A stretch of 64,000 bases of DNA from Singulisphaera acidiphila DSM 18658 (GCF_000242455.2 NC_019892.1:8194744-8258743), one strand, 5' to 3'. Positions 24,071-33,979 are shown, numbered from the stretch's first letter. Notes: a model not told the origin generated them from the sequence alone. Numbers and translations: made by a program.

Positions 24071-26875
24071 ATGAATCGCTCGACGGTCGCGAACCGGTGG
24101 AATCTCGATCTTATCGAGGGTAACTACCAGCGCTGGCGGACCGACCCCGCCTCGGTTGATGAATCGTGGCGGCTCTTCTTTGAAGGGTATGAGCTCGGCC
24201 AGTCCGGTGACGGAATGGGCCGGGCCGACGTCGATCTGGATGCCGCGCGGGCTCAGGCCGCGGTCACCCGTTTGATCGACGCCTACCGCGAGATCGGGCA
24301 TTACCTGGCCGATCTCGACCCTTTGAAGCTCAACCCCGCACGCGACTCGCACGAATTGCTCGACCTTGCCGCGTTCGGCCTCTCCTCGGCCGATCTCGAT
24401 AAGCCCTTTTACAACAAACTCAGCGACCCCCCCCACTCGACGCTTCGCGAACTGATCGCGGTCCTTCGCGAGACGTATTGCCGAAAAATCGGCGTCGAGT
24501 ACATGCACATTCGTAACGTCGAAGTCCGTCGCTGGCTTCAGTCACGGATGGAACCGAACCGGAACCGACCCAACTTCGACCTCCGCAAAAAGCGGCGGAT
24601 CATCCTCAAGCTGAACGCGGCTGAGCTCTTCGAATCGTTCCTGCACAGCCACTACATCGGGCAGAAGCGGTTCTCGCTCGAAGGGGGGGAGATGCTCATC
24701 CCCCTGCTCGACTCGGTCATCGAGGGATCGTCGAAGTTCGGCGTCCGCGAAATCGTGATCGGGATGCCCCACCGAGGCCGGCTCAACGTCCTGGCCAACA
24801 TCCTCAACAAGCCCTACGGCATGATCTTCAGCGAGTTCGAAGGGAACTTGCCGGAGACCGTCGGGGGCGACGGCGACGTCAAGTACCACCTGGGCTTCTC
24901 GGCCGACCACGTGACGACCGATAAGCACTCGATCCACCTCTCGCTGACCCCGAACCCAAGCCACCTCGAGGCCGTCAACCCGGTCGTCGAAGGCCGCGTT
25001 CGGGCCAAACAGCGCCGATTCAAGGACCGCGACCGCAAGCTCGGGATCCCAATCCTGATCCACGGCGACGCCGCGTTTGCCGGCCAAGGGCTCGTGCCCG
25101 AAACCCTGAATCTGTCGCAGTTGCCCGGGTATCGGACCGGCGGCACGATTCACATCGTTGTGAACAACCAGATCGGCTTCACGACCGCACCCAGCGAGGG
25201 TCGATCGACCCGTTACTGCACCGACGTCGCCAAGATGATCGAAGTGCCGATCTTCCACGTCAACGGCGAGGACCCCGAGGCCGTCGTCTACGTGGCCGAG
25301 CTGGCACTCGAGTTCCGCGAGACGTTTGGGCAGGATGTCGTCATCGACATGGTCTGCTACCGCCGTCACGGCCACAACGAAGGAGACGAGCCGGCGTTCA
25401 CCCAGCCCTTGATGTACGGCAAGATCAAGGACCGGATGACCATCCGCGAGCTCTATACCGAGAACCTCGTGATGACCGGCGAGCTCTCGACCGACGAGGT
25501 CGAAACGATCGCCGAGACCTTCCGCGACAAGATGGAAGAGGTCTATAAAGAGGTCCACGAGAGCCAGACCCCGCCCAAGCACCTTCAGCCCGGCTTCGGC
25601 TCGCACTGGCAAGGATTCACCCCCCACTACTCGTTTGCTCCCACCGAGACGGGTATCCCGTACGAAACCCTCGCGCAGATGACGACCGCGATGGCCGTCG
25701 TCCCCGCCGGGTTCACCGCCAACCCGAAGGTCGAGCGGATCTACGCGAACCGGGTCAAGATCATGGAGGCCAAAGGGGGAGTCGACTGGGCGTTCGCCGA
25801 GGCGCTCTCCTTCGGCTCGCTCCTGCTCGAAAACACCCCGGTGCGGCTCAGCGGTCAGGACAGCCGCCGGGGTACGTTCAGCCAGCGCCACGCGGTCATC
25901 GTCGACGGCCTGACCGGGGAGCGGTACGTCCCGCTCAAGAACCTGGCAACCGAGCAGGCGGAGATCTGCATCTACGACAGTCTGCTCTCCGAGTCGGCCG
26001 TGCTCGGGTTCGACTACGGCTACTCGCTCGACGAACCGCACATGCTGATCCTCTGGGAGGCTCAGTTCGGCGACTTCGCCAATGGTGCACAGGTCATCAT
26101 CGACCAGTTCATCGCCTCGGCCGAGTCGAAGTGGGGACGCGCCAGCGGCCTGGTCATGCTCTTGCCTCACGGCTATGAAGGGCAAGGCCCGGAACACTCG
26201 AGCGCCCGACTCGAACGCTTCCTCCAGCTCTGCGCAGAGGACAACATTCAGGTTGTGACCCCCTCGACCCCCGCGCAGTATTTCCACCTGCTCCGCCGCC
26301 AGGTTCGCCGTAATTTCCGCAAGCCCTTGATCGTGATGACGCCCAAGAGCCTGCTCCGTCACAAGCTGGCCGTCTCGCCGGTGGATGAACTCGTCTCGAA
26401 TCGTTTCAACGAGGTCATCGACGACCCGGGGGCCGACCCCGAGCGGATTCGCCGAGTCGTGGTCTGCGGCGGCAAGGTCTACTACGACCTGATCGCCAAA
26501 CGCGAAGAAGTGGGCAAGACGCGCGACGTCGCGATCATCCGCCTCGAGCAACTCTACCCCTTCCCTGAAGAGACCTTGAAGGCCACCCTCTCGCGGTACA
26601 AGAACGTCCGCGAGTGGGTCTGGGCCCAGGAAGAGTCGCAGAACATGGGGGCCTGGACGTTCGTCGCGCCTCGGCTCCAGGAACTGATGGGTTTCCCGTT
26701 CCAATACGTCGGCCGCGACGCCAGCGCCAGTCCCGCGACCGGTTCGCACTCGGTCCACGAGCGGGAGCAGAACGAACTGGTCGAGGCCGCGATCGGGTCG
26801 GCGATCCCTCACCTGGTCCACGCTCATCCGGTCCGCCCCGCCGTGGCCCTGTCGCTTAAGCAAGGAGTGAGCTGA
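24071..26875 (+). CDS. sucA: 2-oxoglutarate dehydrogenase E1 component
   Basis: 934 residues. Decarboxylates 2-oxoglutarate with thiamine diphosphate and passes the succinyl group to the lipoyl arm of SucB, in the TCA cycle. N-terminal NRWNLDLIEGNYQRW motif as in E1o proteins; ThDP and active-site regions IGMPHRGRLNVLANI, HGDAAFAGQGLVPETLNLS, VVNNQIGFTTAPSEGRST, and the Pyr-domain GQDSRRGTFSQRHAVI and LLPHGYEGQGPEHSSAR are all present. Length fits E1o (about 930). The stop is one base before the start of sucB, so the two are translated together. No lipoyl or E2 domain is fused, unlike the actinobacterial KGD form. Confidence 0.98.
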   Translation: MNRSTVANRWNLDLIEGNYQRWRTDPASVDESWRLFFEGYELGQSGDGMGRADVDLDAARAQAAVTRLIDAYREIGHYLADLDPLKLNPARDSHELLDLAAFGLSSADLDKPFYNKLSDPPHSTLRELIAVLRETYCRKIGVEYMHIRNVEVRRWLQSRMEPNRNRPNFDLRKKRRIILKLNAAELFESFLHSHYIGQKRFSLEGGEMLIPLLDSVIEGSSKFGVREIVIGMPHRGRLNVLANILNKPYGMIFSEFEGNLPETVGGDGDVKYHLGFSADHVTTDKHSIHLSLTPNPSHLEAVNPVVEGRVRAKQRRFKDRDRKLGIPILIHGDAAFAGQGLVPETLNLSQLPGYRTGGTIHIVVNNQIGFTTAPSEGRSTRYCTDVAKMIEVPIFHVNGEDPEAVVYVAELALEFRETFGQDVVIDMVCYRRHGHNEGDEPAFTQPLMYGKIKDRMTIRELYTENLVMTGELSTDEVETIAETFRDKMEEVYKEVHESQTPPKHLQPGFGSHWQGFTPHYSFAPTETGIPYETLAQMTTAMAVVPAGFTANPKVERIYANRVKIMEAKGGVDWAFAEALSFGSLLLENTPVRLSGQDSRRGTFSQRHAVIVDGLTGERYVPLKNLATEQAEICIYDSLLSESAVLGFDYGYSLDEPHMLILWEAQFGDFANGAQVIIDQFIASAESKWGRASGLVMLLPHGYEGQGPEHSSARLERFLQLCAEDNIQVVTPSTPAQYFHLLRRQVRRNFRKPLIVMTPKSLLRHKLAVSPVDELVSNRFNEVIDDPGADPERIRRVVVCGGKVYYDLIAKREEVGKTRDVAIIRLEQLYPFPEETLKATLSRYKNVREWVWAQEESQNMGAWTFVAPRLQELMGFPFQYVGRDASASPATGSHSVHEREQNELVEAAIGSAIPHLVHAHPVRPAVALSLKQGVS

Positions 26876-26876
26876 G

Positions 26877-28139
26877 ATGCCCGCCGTCGCCATTACCGTG
26901 CCGGGAGTCGGCGAGTCCATTACCGAAGGGATCCTGTCACGCTGGCTCAAGGCCGACGGTTCGGCCGTCAAAGCGGGCGAACCCTTGTTCGAGCTCGAAA
27001 CCGACAAGGCGAACAACGTCGTGCCCGCCTCCGCCTCGGGCGTCCTGAAAATCAACGTCGCCGAGGGGGAGACCGTGGATATCGGCTCCACGGTCGGCAC
27101 CATCGACCCCGAGGGACAGCCCACAGCTGCGGCGCCCACAGCCAACGACTCCAAGCAGGTTTCTGCTCCTCCCAAGGCGGCAGCGACTCCAGCACCGGCG
27201 GTCGCGAGCGATTCCAACGGAGGCGCAGCCGCAGCGCTCTCTCCGGCCGTGCGCCGGATCGTAGCCGAGGAAAAGGTCGACGCCAGCCAGGTTGGCGGGA
27301 CCGGCCGAGGGGGACGGATCACCAAGGGGGACGTCCTCGCTCACCTCGCCACGCCCTCCAGCGAACCCGCTGCCCCGACAGCAGCAGCGGCGGCCCCCTC
27401 GCCCCAGCCCAGTAACGGAGCGGCGGCCCCCTCGGGTCTGCCGCGTGAAACCAGGAAGCGGATGTCCGGGATCCGCCAGAAGATTGCGCAGCGCCTGGTC
27501 GAAGCGCAGCAGACCGCCGCGATCCTGACGACGTTCAACGAGGCGGACATGTCGCGGGTCATGGACCTGCGGGCCCGTTACAAGGACACGTTCAAGACGA
27601 AGCACGGCGTGGCCCTCGGCTTCATGTCGTTCTTCCTCAAGGCGGCGGTCGAGGCCCTGAAGGCGTTCCCGGCGGTCAACGGCCGGATCGACGGCAACGA
27701 GATCGTCCTCCACAACGCCTATGACATCGGCGTGGCCGTCAGCACCGAGCGCGGCCTGATGGTCCCGGTCATTCGGGACGCCGACCGGCTGAGCTTCGCC
27801 GGAATCGAAAAGGCGATCGGCGCTTTCGCCGTCAAGGCCCGCGAAGGGACGATGGCCGTCAGCGACCTTCAAGGCGGCACGTTCACGATCACCAACGGCG
27901 GCGTCTTCGGATCACTCCTGTCGACGCCCATCCTGAATCCGCCGCAGAGCGGAATCCTCGGGATGCACTCGATCCAGAAACGGCCCGTCGCCATCGACGA
28001 CCAGGTCGTGATCCGCCCGATGATGTACCTGGCACTCTCGTACGACCACCGCATCGTCGACGGTCGCGAGGCGGTCAGCTTCCTCGTTCGCATCAAAGAA
28101 TGCATTGAGAATCCCGAACGGCTGATGCTGGAAATCTGA
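26877..28139 (+). CDS. sucB: dihydrolipoamide succinyltransferase (E2 of 2-oxoglutarate dehydrogenase)
   Basis: 420 residues. Takes the succinyl group from E1 on its lipoyl lysine and gives it to CoA. One lipoyl domain (about 1-75, ELETDKAN motif with Lys44), an Ala/Pro-rich linker, a peripheral subunit-binding domain (ALSPAVRRIVAEE near 120-155, ending GRGGRITKGDVLAHL), another linker, and the acyltransferase domain (from about 185) with DHRIVDGREAV (His and Asp catalytic) near the end. The order is standard. It follows sucA at one base and a strong hairpin (28152-28193) ends the pair before the E3 gene. Confidence 0.97.
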   Translation: MPAVAITVPGVGESITEGILSRWLKADGSAVKAGEPLFELETDKANNVVPASASGVLKINVAEGETVDIGSTVGTIDPEGQPTAAAPTANDSKQVSAPPKAAATPAPAVASDSNGGAAAALSPAVRRIVAEEKVDASQVGGTGRGGRITKGDVLAHLATPSSEPAAPTAAAAAPSPQPSNGAAAPSGLPRETRKRMSGIRQKIAQRLVEAQQTAAILTTFNEADMSRVMDLRARYKDTFKTKHGVALGFMSFFLKAAVEALKAFPAVNGRIDGNEIVLHNAYDIGVAVSTERGLMVPVIRDADRLSFAGIEKAIGAFAVKAREGTMAVSDLQGGTFTITNGGVFGSLLSTPILNPPQSGILGMHSIQKRPVAIDDQVVIRPMMYLALSYDHRIVDGREAVSFLVRIKECIENPERLMLEI

Positions 28140-28151
28140 AGCAGGACCCGA

Positions 28152-28193
28152 AAAGCGGCGGGGAGTGAACTCAAAATCACTCCCCGCCGCTTT
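28152..28193 (+). terminator. strong hairpin after sucB
   Basis: A perfect 17-bp stem (28152-28168 with 28177-28193) with an 8-base loop (ACTCAAAA), ending in TTTGTTT. It lies 12 bases past the sucB stop. It separates sucAB from the E3 gene, which may therefore have its own promoter or depend on read-through. Confidence 0.88.
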
Positions 28194-28257
28194 GTTTCGG
28201 TCTCCGCTTTTGGTCTTCCACGTCTCTCGGCTGCTACCCGCGAGTTAAGGAACGTTC

Positions 28258-29673
28258 ATGGCTCCCGAGTCAAATCGCTACGACCTGGTTGTGATTGGTT
28301 CCGGCCCCGGGGGTTACGTGGCCGCGATCCGCGCTGCGCAACTCGGGATGAAGGTGGCTTGCGTCGAGAAACGCGAGTCGCTGGGTGGGACCTGCTTGAA
28401 CATCGGCTGCATCCCGAGCAAAGCGCTCCTCGATTCCAGCGAGCTCTACCACCTGGCGCACACCAAGTTCGCCAAGCACGGCATCAAGGTCGATGCGATC
28501 GGCCTCGACCTCCCCGCGATGCTGGCCCGCAAGGACACGGTCGTCAAGAGCCTGACCGACGGCCTGAAGTTCCTGTTCAAGAAGAACAAGATCGAGCCGG
28601 TCTTCGGCACCGCCCGGGTCGCGTCGGGCGAGTCGGTCGTGGTCCGCGACGCCAAAGGCGTCGAGACCACGCTGGAAACCAAGCATATCCTCCTCGCCAC
28701 CGGCAGCGCACCGGTGAACCTGCCGTTCATCCCGTTCAACGGCAAGACGATCGTCAGCTCGACCGAAGCCCTGACGTTTGACCGCGTCCCCGAACACCTG
28801 GTGGTGGTGGGCGGCGGTTACATCGGCCTGGAGCTCGGCTCGGTCTGGAAACGGCTGGGAGCGAAGGTCACGGTCATCGAGTTCCTCCCCCGGATCGTGC
28901 CGATGGCCGACCTCGAGGTGGGAACCTTGCTCCACAAGAGCCTGATCAAGCAGGGCCTCGAATTCCATCTCGAGACCAAGGTCACCGGCGCGAAGGTCGA
29001 AGGGGACCGCGTCACAGTCACCGCCGAGACCAAGGACGGCAAGGTCCTCACGGTCCCTTGCGATCGGGTCCTCGTCGCCGTCGGCCGTCGCCCGCACACC
29101 GAGGGCCTTGGACTCGTCGAAGCGGGGGTCACCGTCGACCCCAAGACCGGTAAGGTCCCGATCGACGCCCACTACCGTACGAACGTTCCGACCATCTCGG
29201 CCATCGGCGACCTGGTGGACGGACCCATGCTCGCTCACAAGGCCGAGGACGAAGGGGTTGCCTTCGCCGAGATCCTGGCCGGCAAGGCCGGGCACGTCGA
29301 CTACAACACGATCCCGAGCGTGATCTACACCTGGCCCGAAATGGCGAGCGTCGGGATCACCGAAGAGCAGGCCAAAGAGCGCAAGCTCGAGTATAAAGTG
29401 GGTAAGTACCCCTTCCTGCCCAACGGCCGCGCCAAGGCGATGGACGAAACCGAAGGGTTGGTCAAGATCCTCGCCGACGCCAAGACCGACCGGGTCCTGG
29501 GGGTCCATATCTTCGGCCCTCGCGCTTCGGACTTGATCGCCGAGGCGGTCACGATCATGGAGTTCGCCGGCAGCGCCGAGGACATCGCCCGGATCTCCCA
29601 CGCCCACCCCACCCTCTCCGAGGCTGTCCGCGAAGCCGCCATGGCCGTCGATCGCCGCGCCATCCACGGCTGA
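28258..29673 (+). CDS. lpdA: dihydrolipoyl dehydrogenase (E3), linked to sucAB
   Basis: 471 residues. Re-oxidises dihydrolipoamide with NAD+ in the 2-oxoacid dehydrogenase complexes. N-terminal FAD loop GSGPGGYVAAIRAAQLG; redox disulfide GGTCLNIGCIPSKAL (about 43-57, CxxxxC); NAD loop VVVGGGYIGLELGSVW; C-terminal ISHAHPTLSEAVREA with the catalytic His-Glu. A second E3 gene sits in the pyruvate dehydrogenase cluster at 39962-41347. By position this one serves 2-oxoglutarate dehydrogenase. A rho-independent hairpin (29709-29745) follows. Confidence 0.97.
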   Translation: MAPESNRYDLVVIGSGPGGYVAAIRAAQLGMKVACVEKRESLGGTCLNIGCIPSKALLDSSELYHLAHTKFAKHGIKVDAIGLDLPAMLARKDTVVKSLTDGLKFLFKKNKIEPVFGTARVASGESVVVRDAKGVETTLETKHILLATGSAPVNLPFIPFNGKTIVSSTEALTFDRVPEHLVVVGGGYIGLELGSVWKRLGAKVTVIEFLPRIVPMADLEVGTLLHKSLIKQGLEFHLETKVTGAKVEGDRVTVTAETKDGKVLTVPCDRVLVAVGRRPHTEGLGLVEAGVTVDPKTGKVPIDAHYRTNVPTISAIGDLVDGPMLAHKAEDEGVAFAEILAGKAGHVDYNTIPSVIYTWPEMASVGITEEQAKERKLEYKVGKYPFLPNGRAKAMDETEGLVKILADAKTDRVLGVHIFGPRASDLIAEAVTIMEFAGSAEDIARISHAHPTLSEAVREAAMAVDRRAIHG

Positions 29674-29708
29674 GCCAAGACCTCTGCCCCACCCTGCTCG
29701 CACAACCC

Positions 29709-29749
29709 ACCCACGGATTTGCCGGATCACCGGCAACCCGTGGGTTTTC
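29709..29749 (+). terminator. terminator after the sucAB-linked E3 gene
   Basis: Nested stems: ACCCACGG with CCGTGGGT outside and TTGCCGG with CCGGCAA inside, four-base loop, ending in TTTTC. It follows the lpdA stop by about 35 bases. A textbook intrinsic terminator. Confidence 0.88.
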
Positions 29750-29943
29750 GTTGCGCGGACCGACCCCGTGGCTCGTCGCGGCCACATTGATTTGATAGCC
29801 TACAAGGAGAGGCATGGCCAACGGCGTTCCAACGGATGAACACCGACCGTTGGCCAGCGAAAAAAAACGAATGTGAGGATGACGACCAAGAAAACTTCCG
29901 GGATTACGACGAAAAGGCTCGTCAGGGAAAAGGGAGGTGCTTT

Positions 29944-30447
29944 GTGGCCAAACCGAGTCACAATCAGAAACGCAAAGCCAAGCTCAAAAAGCGTGCGGAG
30001 CGGTCTCGGAAGCACGAACCGCTCGCCTACGCCGGCAAGAAATACAAGACCGACGAGTTCGCGCCGGCCTTCTTTCGTACGGAGGTCGGTATCTATGAGT
30101 CGTATGTTATGTGCGACTCCAAGCTGACCGACGACAACGTCGAAGAGGCGATCGAACAGCTGGTGCTTCAGATGCGAGAGGGGCCGCTCCCCCCCGACTC
30201 CGAGACCGACGAAGGCGAGGACGATTTGATCATCGCCAACATCCGTCGGAACTGGCAAGACCTGGAAGCAGCCGGAGAGCTGCCCGGACGAAACGACCTG
30301 ATCGGGATCCTCCGCACGATCCTGCATTCGATCGAGTTCTGGCGATTGCAGAGTTTGCATCCCCAGGGCTACCTCCATTTCATCGAAGGCTTCGTGAAGA
30401 AGGCAGGCGTCACTGTCCAGCGGGTGATACCAACGCTGGATGAGTAG
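29944..30447 (+). CDS. hypothetical protein with basic N-terminus
   Basis: 167 residues when started at GTG 29944. That start has AGGGAGG (29931-29937) six bases upstream and is preferred to an ATG 108 bases earlier. The first 30 residues are very basic (NQKRKAKLKKRAERSRKH), the remainder acidic and mostly helical (DDNVEEAIEQLVLQ, then a Glu/Asp-rich loop ETDEGEDDLI, then IGILRTILHSIEFWRLQSL). No family was recognised. The mix suggests nucleic-acid or ribosome contact by the basic end, which is inference only. It stands alone between the E3 terminator and the converging M56 gene. Confidence 0.75.
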   Translation: MAKPSHNQKRKAKLKKRAERSRKHEPLAYAGKKYKTDEFAPAFFRTEVGIYESYVMCDSKLTDDNVEEAIEQLVLQMREGPLPPDSETDEGEDDLIIANIRRNWQDLEAAGELPGRNDLIGILRTILHSIEFWRLQSLHPQGYLHFIEGFVKKAGVTVQRVIPTLDE

Positions 30448-30595
30448 CCACTCACTGGGAACGGAAACCACCGATGATGCCGCTATCCATCGGAAATCGG
30501 GTCCCAGCACCTTTTCTCGATCCCAGTCCTGGGACGACGGCACGGGTCGCAAACCCAGGACTGGTCGGCGCGGACAATCCTCGATCGGACCGAGT

Positions 30596-33391
30596 TCAAC
30601 GTTTGAGCGGCGCGGCCGTCTGCGGGGTGGCCGGGTTCGCCTGGAGACCGTTAAGGTTGATGACCTCGCCCCCGTTGCGACTCAAAAGCGCCTTCAACAG
30701 TTGAGGCTCGATCCGTGACGAGATGAAATGGACCGAGCCATCGGCGAACCCGGAATTGAACCCCTCATGGGTGAAGCCGCCAAACTCGGGCATCGGCTTG
30801 GACGGGTCGTATTCGAGATCCTCGGGCTTCGTCCAGGGGATCTCACGTTTCGCCTCGACGACCATGATCGTGTTGGAAAGCCCGTCCGTCACTTCCGCAA
30901 ACTTCACCCCAGGGTTGCTCGGTGGGAAGAGCGTTAGCCCGCCGGTCGGCACGAAGTAAGCGTTGTTGCCCGACGAGTCGGAGGGAGACCGATAGATCTG
31001 GGGCATCTTTTCGATCAACTTCCGATTCGAGACGCTATCCCACGGTTCATTGAAGTTGTACTCCTTGAAGAGATCGTTCTGCTCGATGAAGGGCAGAATG
31101 GCGACCCGCCAGCTATAGGGGGGCTTGCCATCGTCCGGCCGGATAACGGCCGGGATCAAATGACCATATGTATCGTAATAGTTATGCATCCCCAGGAGGA
31201 GGCGCTTGAGGTTGTGTTGGCTCTGGGACCGTTGTGCGGCAGAGCGAGCGGCGACCACAGCCGGAAGAAACAACTGCACCGCCGAAGCCCCATCACCGCG
31301 ACTCTCCGAATGGAGCCTGACGATGGGCTCCCCTCCCTCCACCTCGGCTCGTGCGGCGGCGAGCAGCGACTCAGCCAGGCTGAAGAGCCGCAGTGACGCT
31401 TCACGCGTCGGGACGGGTTGCGTCATGACTTGCTGCTTCAGCCCAGGAAGTGCGTTCTTGGCCAAGGTGATCAGCGCCCTCATCGTTTCACTGACCTGCT
31501 TGGCCCCGTCGTCCGAGGAACAGGTCCCCACAAGGTCGACGCCGAATCCATCGTCCATGTCGAACCCGACGGCGTATCCCGTCGCCTTTTCGAGCAGTGG
31601 GGCTAACGTGCCTGCATAGCCGCCAAGAGGCGACCGCTGACTCCCTGGCTCCCCCGCAGGGACCTGAGCAAGAACCCAGATCGGGTCGATCGCAAAAGCA
31701 ACCTGTCCCTTCTTGACACGCGACCAAGCTCCATCCCAGGCGTGTCGAACCGGTCCGCCCTTGCGGGCGGCAATCATCTGCTTGAGGGCGTCTTCATCAC
31801 CGATGACGATTGTTCGATTGTCAGGAGTGAAAAAACCTGCGCCATTGAGGGCCGTCTTCGAGCGGGTGTAGGAAAGGCCCTCGAACGGGACCACCTCGCG
31901 GTCTTTCGCGGATAGCCTGGCGACGGCATTCCAATCCTGCGGTTTGATGGAATGCAAGATCACGGTCGGAGCCGGCAACTGCCCCGATTGCCTGACTTCG
32001 TTTCGGCCCCGGAGGAACAGCAAGGCGACACCATCAACCTCGTCCACCTTCAGCTTAACGGCAGAGGCCCACGGGTTCTGAAACGACTCGTTGAACAGGG
32101 CGGCAACCGGTTGGAACTCGGGCCGACGGAGGATCTCGGCCGGGCGACCGACAACGGCCATCATCGTGTTGACCGGGGCGTGCGTGAGGTCGAAGACGGC
32201 CGTACCGGCATCATCTTGTTCGGCCTGTGCAACGTCAACGTTGGGTCGAGCCTCCTGCTGCTGGGCAATCGCGGTGGTGGCGGGACCGCGGATACCTGCG
32301 ACGAGCAAGCCAACAACCGCAATCGCGGCGACAGTCAGAACGCGCCCGATCAGCGGGAGCGCATTGGTCCGAAGCGGGTTCGGGTTCGCTTCACGAAGCA
32401 TCTCAATCCTCCTGAGCAATGTCCCACGGGTCGGAAGGAAAGGACGGGCAGGCCAGGCAGTTAGCGACGATTCAAGCGCGCCCGTACGTCGGAGAGCCAA
32501 TCGAGCGAGGGCCTCAAGATAGGGGCGATTGCCCCCTGAAAGCCGGGCGCCCCAGGCGTCGGCCGCCAACTCCTGCTCAAGCCGGAGCCGCGCCGCCAGC
32601 CAGTGCGCCAGCGGGTGATAGATATGCACGGCCAGGCACACTTGGGCCCAGAGCCCCAACAGATAGTCACCCCTGAAGATGTGTCCCAACTCGTGTGCGA
32701 GCACCGCCCGGCGTTCGTTGTCGTCCCAGTCGCCCCACTCGGGGGGCAGCAGCAGCGCCGGGTGCAGCCAACCGATCGTGGCCGGAGTGGTCAAGTCGTT
32801 GGTCTCACGGAGCTCGACCGGGCGAGAGTACCCAGTCTCGGCCTGGAGTTGGGCCAACTCGTGGCGCAACCGAGCGTCGGAAATCGGTCGGCTCTTCCGG
32901 CGAAGGCGTCTCACCGCCCTTAACGCCAGAGCAAGCCGGGCGATCCCCAATCCCGACGTCGCGACCAGAACCGCCGCGACCCAGCCTGGCCATCGCCATC
33001 GGCTCTCGGCCACGGCTGAGGGTTCGTTTCGTACTCCGGGGGTCAGGAGTTCCCGAGCAAATTCCCGGGCGAAGTCGACGAACCGAGTATCGCTCGTCTC
33101 GGAAACGGTGGGTGCCTCAGGCCCCCCCCGCAAAGTGGCGCGTGGGCCAACGGCAACAGCCGCTCGCGGAGAGTGGGGAACCGCGGTATCCACGTCGATC
33201 GACCAGAACCGCGGCCAAGGAGAGAGCGAGGCGGCAGAAACGGCGACCAGCCCCAGCAGCGTCGTCATCGTGACGAGCACGCCCGCCGCAGGCCCCCGCC
33301 GGCGAAGGATCAAGGCGAGCATGACGCCAACGGCCGCGAGGGCAGTGACTCGCACCATGGCTTCGACCAAAAGGACGCCCAGCCCGTTCAT
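30596..33391 (-). CDS. BlaR1-like M56 peptidase fused to DUF1559
   Basis: 931 residues. Residues 1-370 hold membrane helices (about 10-30, 36-56, 136-152, later 345-368) and a zinc peptidase of the M56 (BlaR1/MecR1) type: HELGH at 233-237 with the Glu ligand in LEQELAADAWG (272-282). The rest is a long extracytoplasmic part, and its final 210 residues (about 715-925) form a DUF1559 domain: RSAAQRSQSQHNLKRLLLG, LPFIEQNDLF, DGLSNTIMVVEA and FADGSVHFISS. A usual BlaR1 has a penicillin-binding domain there; this one does not. It overlaps the BlaI gene by four bases (ATGA), as expected for a sensor-peptidase/repressor pair. Confidence 0.9.
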   Translation of the reverse strand: MNGLGVLLVEAMVRVTALAAVGVMLALILRRRGPAAGVLVTMTTLLGLVAVSAASLSPWPRFWSIDVDTAVPHSPRAAVAVGPRATLRGGPEAPTVSETSDTRFVDFAREFARELLTPGVRNEPSAVAESRWRWPGWVAAVLVATSGLGIARLALALRAVRRLRRKSRPISDARLRHELAQLQAETGYSRPVELRETNDLTTPATIGWLHPALLLPPEWGDWDDNERRAVLAHELGHIFRGDYLLGLWAQVCLAVHIYHPLAHWLAARLRLEQELAADAWGARLSGGNRPYLEALARLALRRTGALESSLTAWPARPFLPTRGTLLRRIEMLREANPNPLRTNALPLIGRVLTVAAIAVVGLLVAGIRGPATTAIAQQQEARPNVDVAQAEQDDAGTAVFDLTHAPVNTMMAVVGRPAEILRRPEFQPVAALFNESFQNPWASAVKLKVDEVDGVALLFLRGRNEVRQSGQLPAPTVILHSIKPQDWNAVARLSAKDREVVPFEGLSYTRSKTALNGAGFFTPDNRTIVIGDEDALKQMIAARKGGPVRHAWDGAWSRVKKGQVAFAIDPIWVLAQVPAGEPGSQRSPLGGYAGTLAPLLEKATGYAVGFDMDDGFGVDLVGTCSSDDGAKQVSETMRALITLAKNALPGLKQQVMTQPVPTREASLRLFSLAESLLAAARAEVEGGEPIVRLHSESRGDGASAVQLFLPAVVAARSAAQRSQSQHNLKRLLLGMHNYYDTYGHLIPAVIRPDDGKPPYSWRVAILPFIEQNDLFKEYNFNEPWDSVSNRKLIEKMPQIYRSPSDSSGNNAYFVPTGGLTLFPPSNPGVKFAEVTDGLSNTIMVVEAKREIPWTKPEDLEYDPSKPMPEFGGFTHEGFNSGFADGSVHFISSRIEPQLLKALLSRNGGEVINLNGLQANPATPQTAAPLKR

Positions 33392-33810
33392 GGTTTCCGT
33401 CCCTCCTTCGGCTTGTTCTCGGGGACTTTCCCTTCATCGAGAATGGCGCGGAGCCGTTCGCGCTCTCGTTCGCTCAGCCGCTCTTGCTCGATCAGCCTGA
33501 CGAGAAGGATTTCACGCGAGCCTCGAAAAACGCGATCGAGGACTTCGCCCAGGAGACTCCGCGAGACATCTTCATAGGAACGGGCCGTCACATAAAAAAA
33601 GGGCCGGTCGTCGTTGGTTTGGAGCAAGTACCCCTTATCAACCAAGATCCGGACGACCGTGGCGACCGTGGTGTAAGCCAGGTCGAGACCGGAAGCCGCC
33701 AGCGCATCGCGGATCTCGGCCACTGTGGCAGGTGTCCCCCCTCGATTCCAAAACAGGTGCATCAATTGGAGCTCGCGCTCGGTGAGCTCCTTGGCGGGCG
33801 GGCGGGCCAT
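33388..33810 (-). CDS. BlaI/MecI/CopY family repressor
   Basis: 140 residues from ATG 33810, which has GGAGG ten bases upstream; an ATG 33 bases earlier is less likely. Winged-helix protein: TERELQLMHLFWNRGG, then TVAEIRDALAASGLDLAYTTVATVVRILVDKGYL, which is the DNA-recognition helix and wing, and an RPFFYVTARSYEDVSRSLLGEVLDRVF dimerisation part. Members repress their own operon and are cleaved or released by the M56 partner. The partner gene follows with a four-base overlap. The signal sensed is unknown, as the partner lacks a beta-lactam domain. Confidence 0.93.
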   Translation of the reverse strand: MARPPAKELTERELQLMHLFWNRGGTPATVAEIRDALAASGLDLAYTTVATVVRILVDKGYLLQTNDDRPFFYVTARSYEDVSRSLLGEVLDRVFRGSREILLVRLIEQERLSERERERLRAILDEGKVPENKPKEGRKP

Positions 33811-33979
33811 CGTTTCGGTTCCTCCATTCCTCATGCACACCAAAAAAAAGGGCGCAGCGGCACGGCCTCGACCAACGCAGATTCGCGTCGGTGACGTGGA
33901 CGATCAAGCCGGCTCAACAACCCCGAAACGCTTGCGATCGGGCGAACCGCTCGAGTTTTGGTTTTCTAGATCTGGTTTT

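Noticed and set aside
24542..27325. 927-residue antisense frame over sucA
   Set aside because: High-GC shadow; sucA has complete E1 motifs and a coupled partner gene.
29836..29943. Longer start for the basic hypothetical protein at 29944
   Set aside because: The earlier ATG has no ribosome binding site, while the GTG at 29944 has a perfect one six bases upstream.
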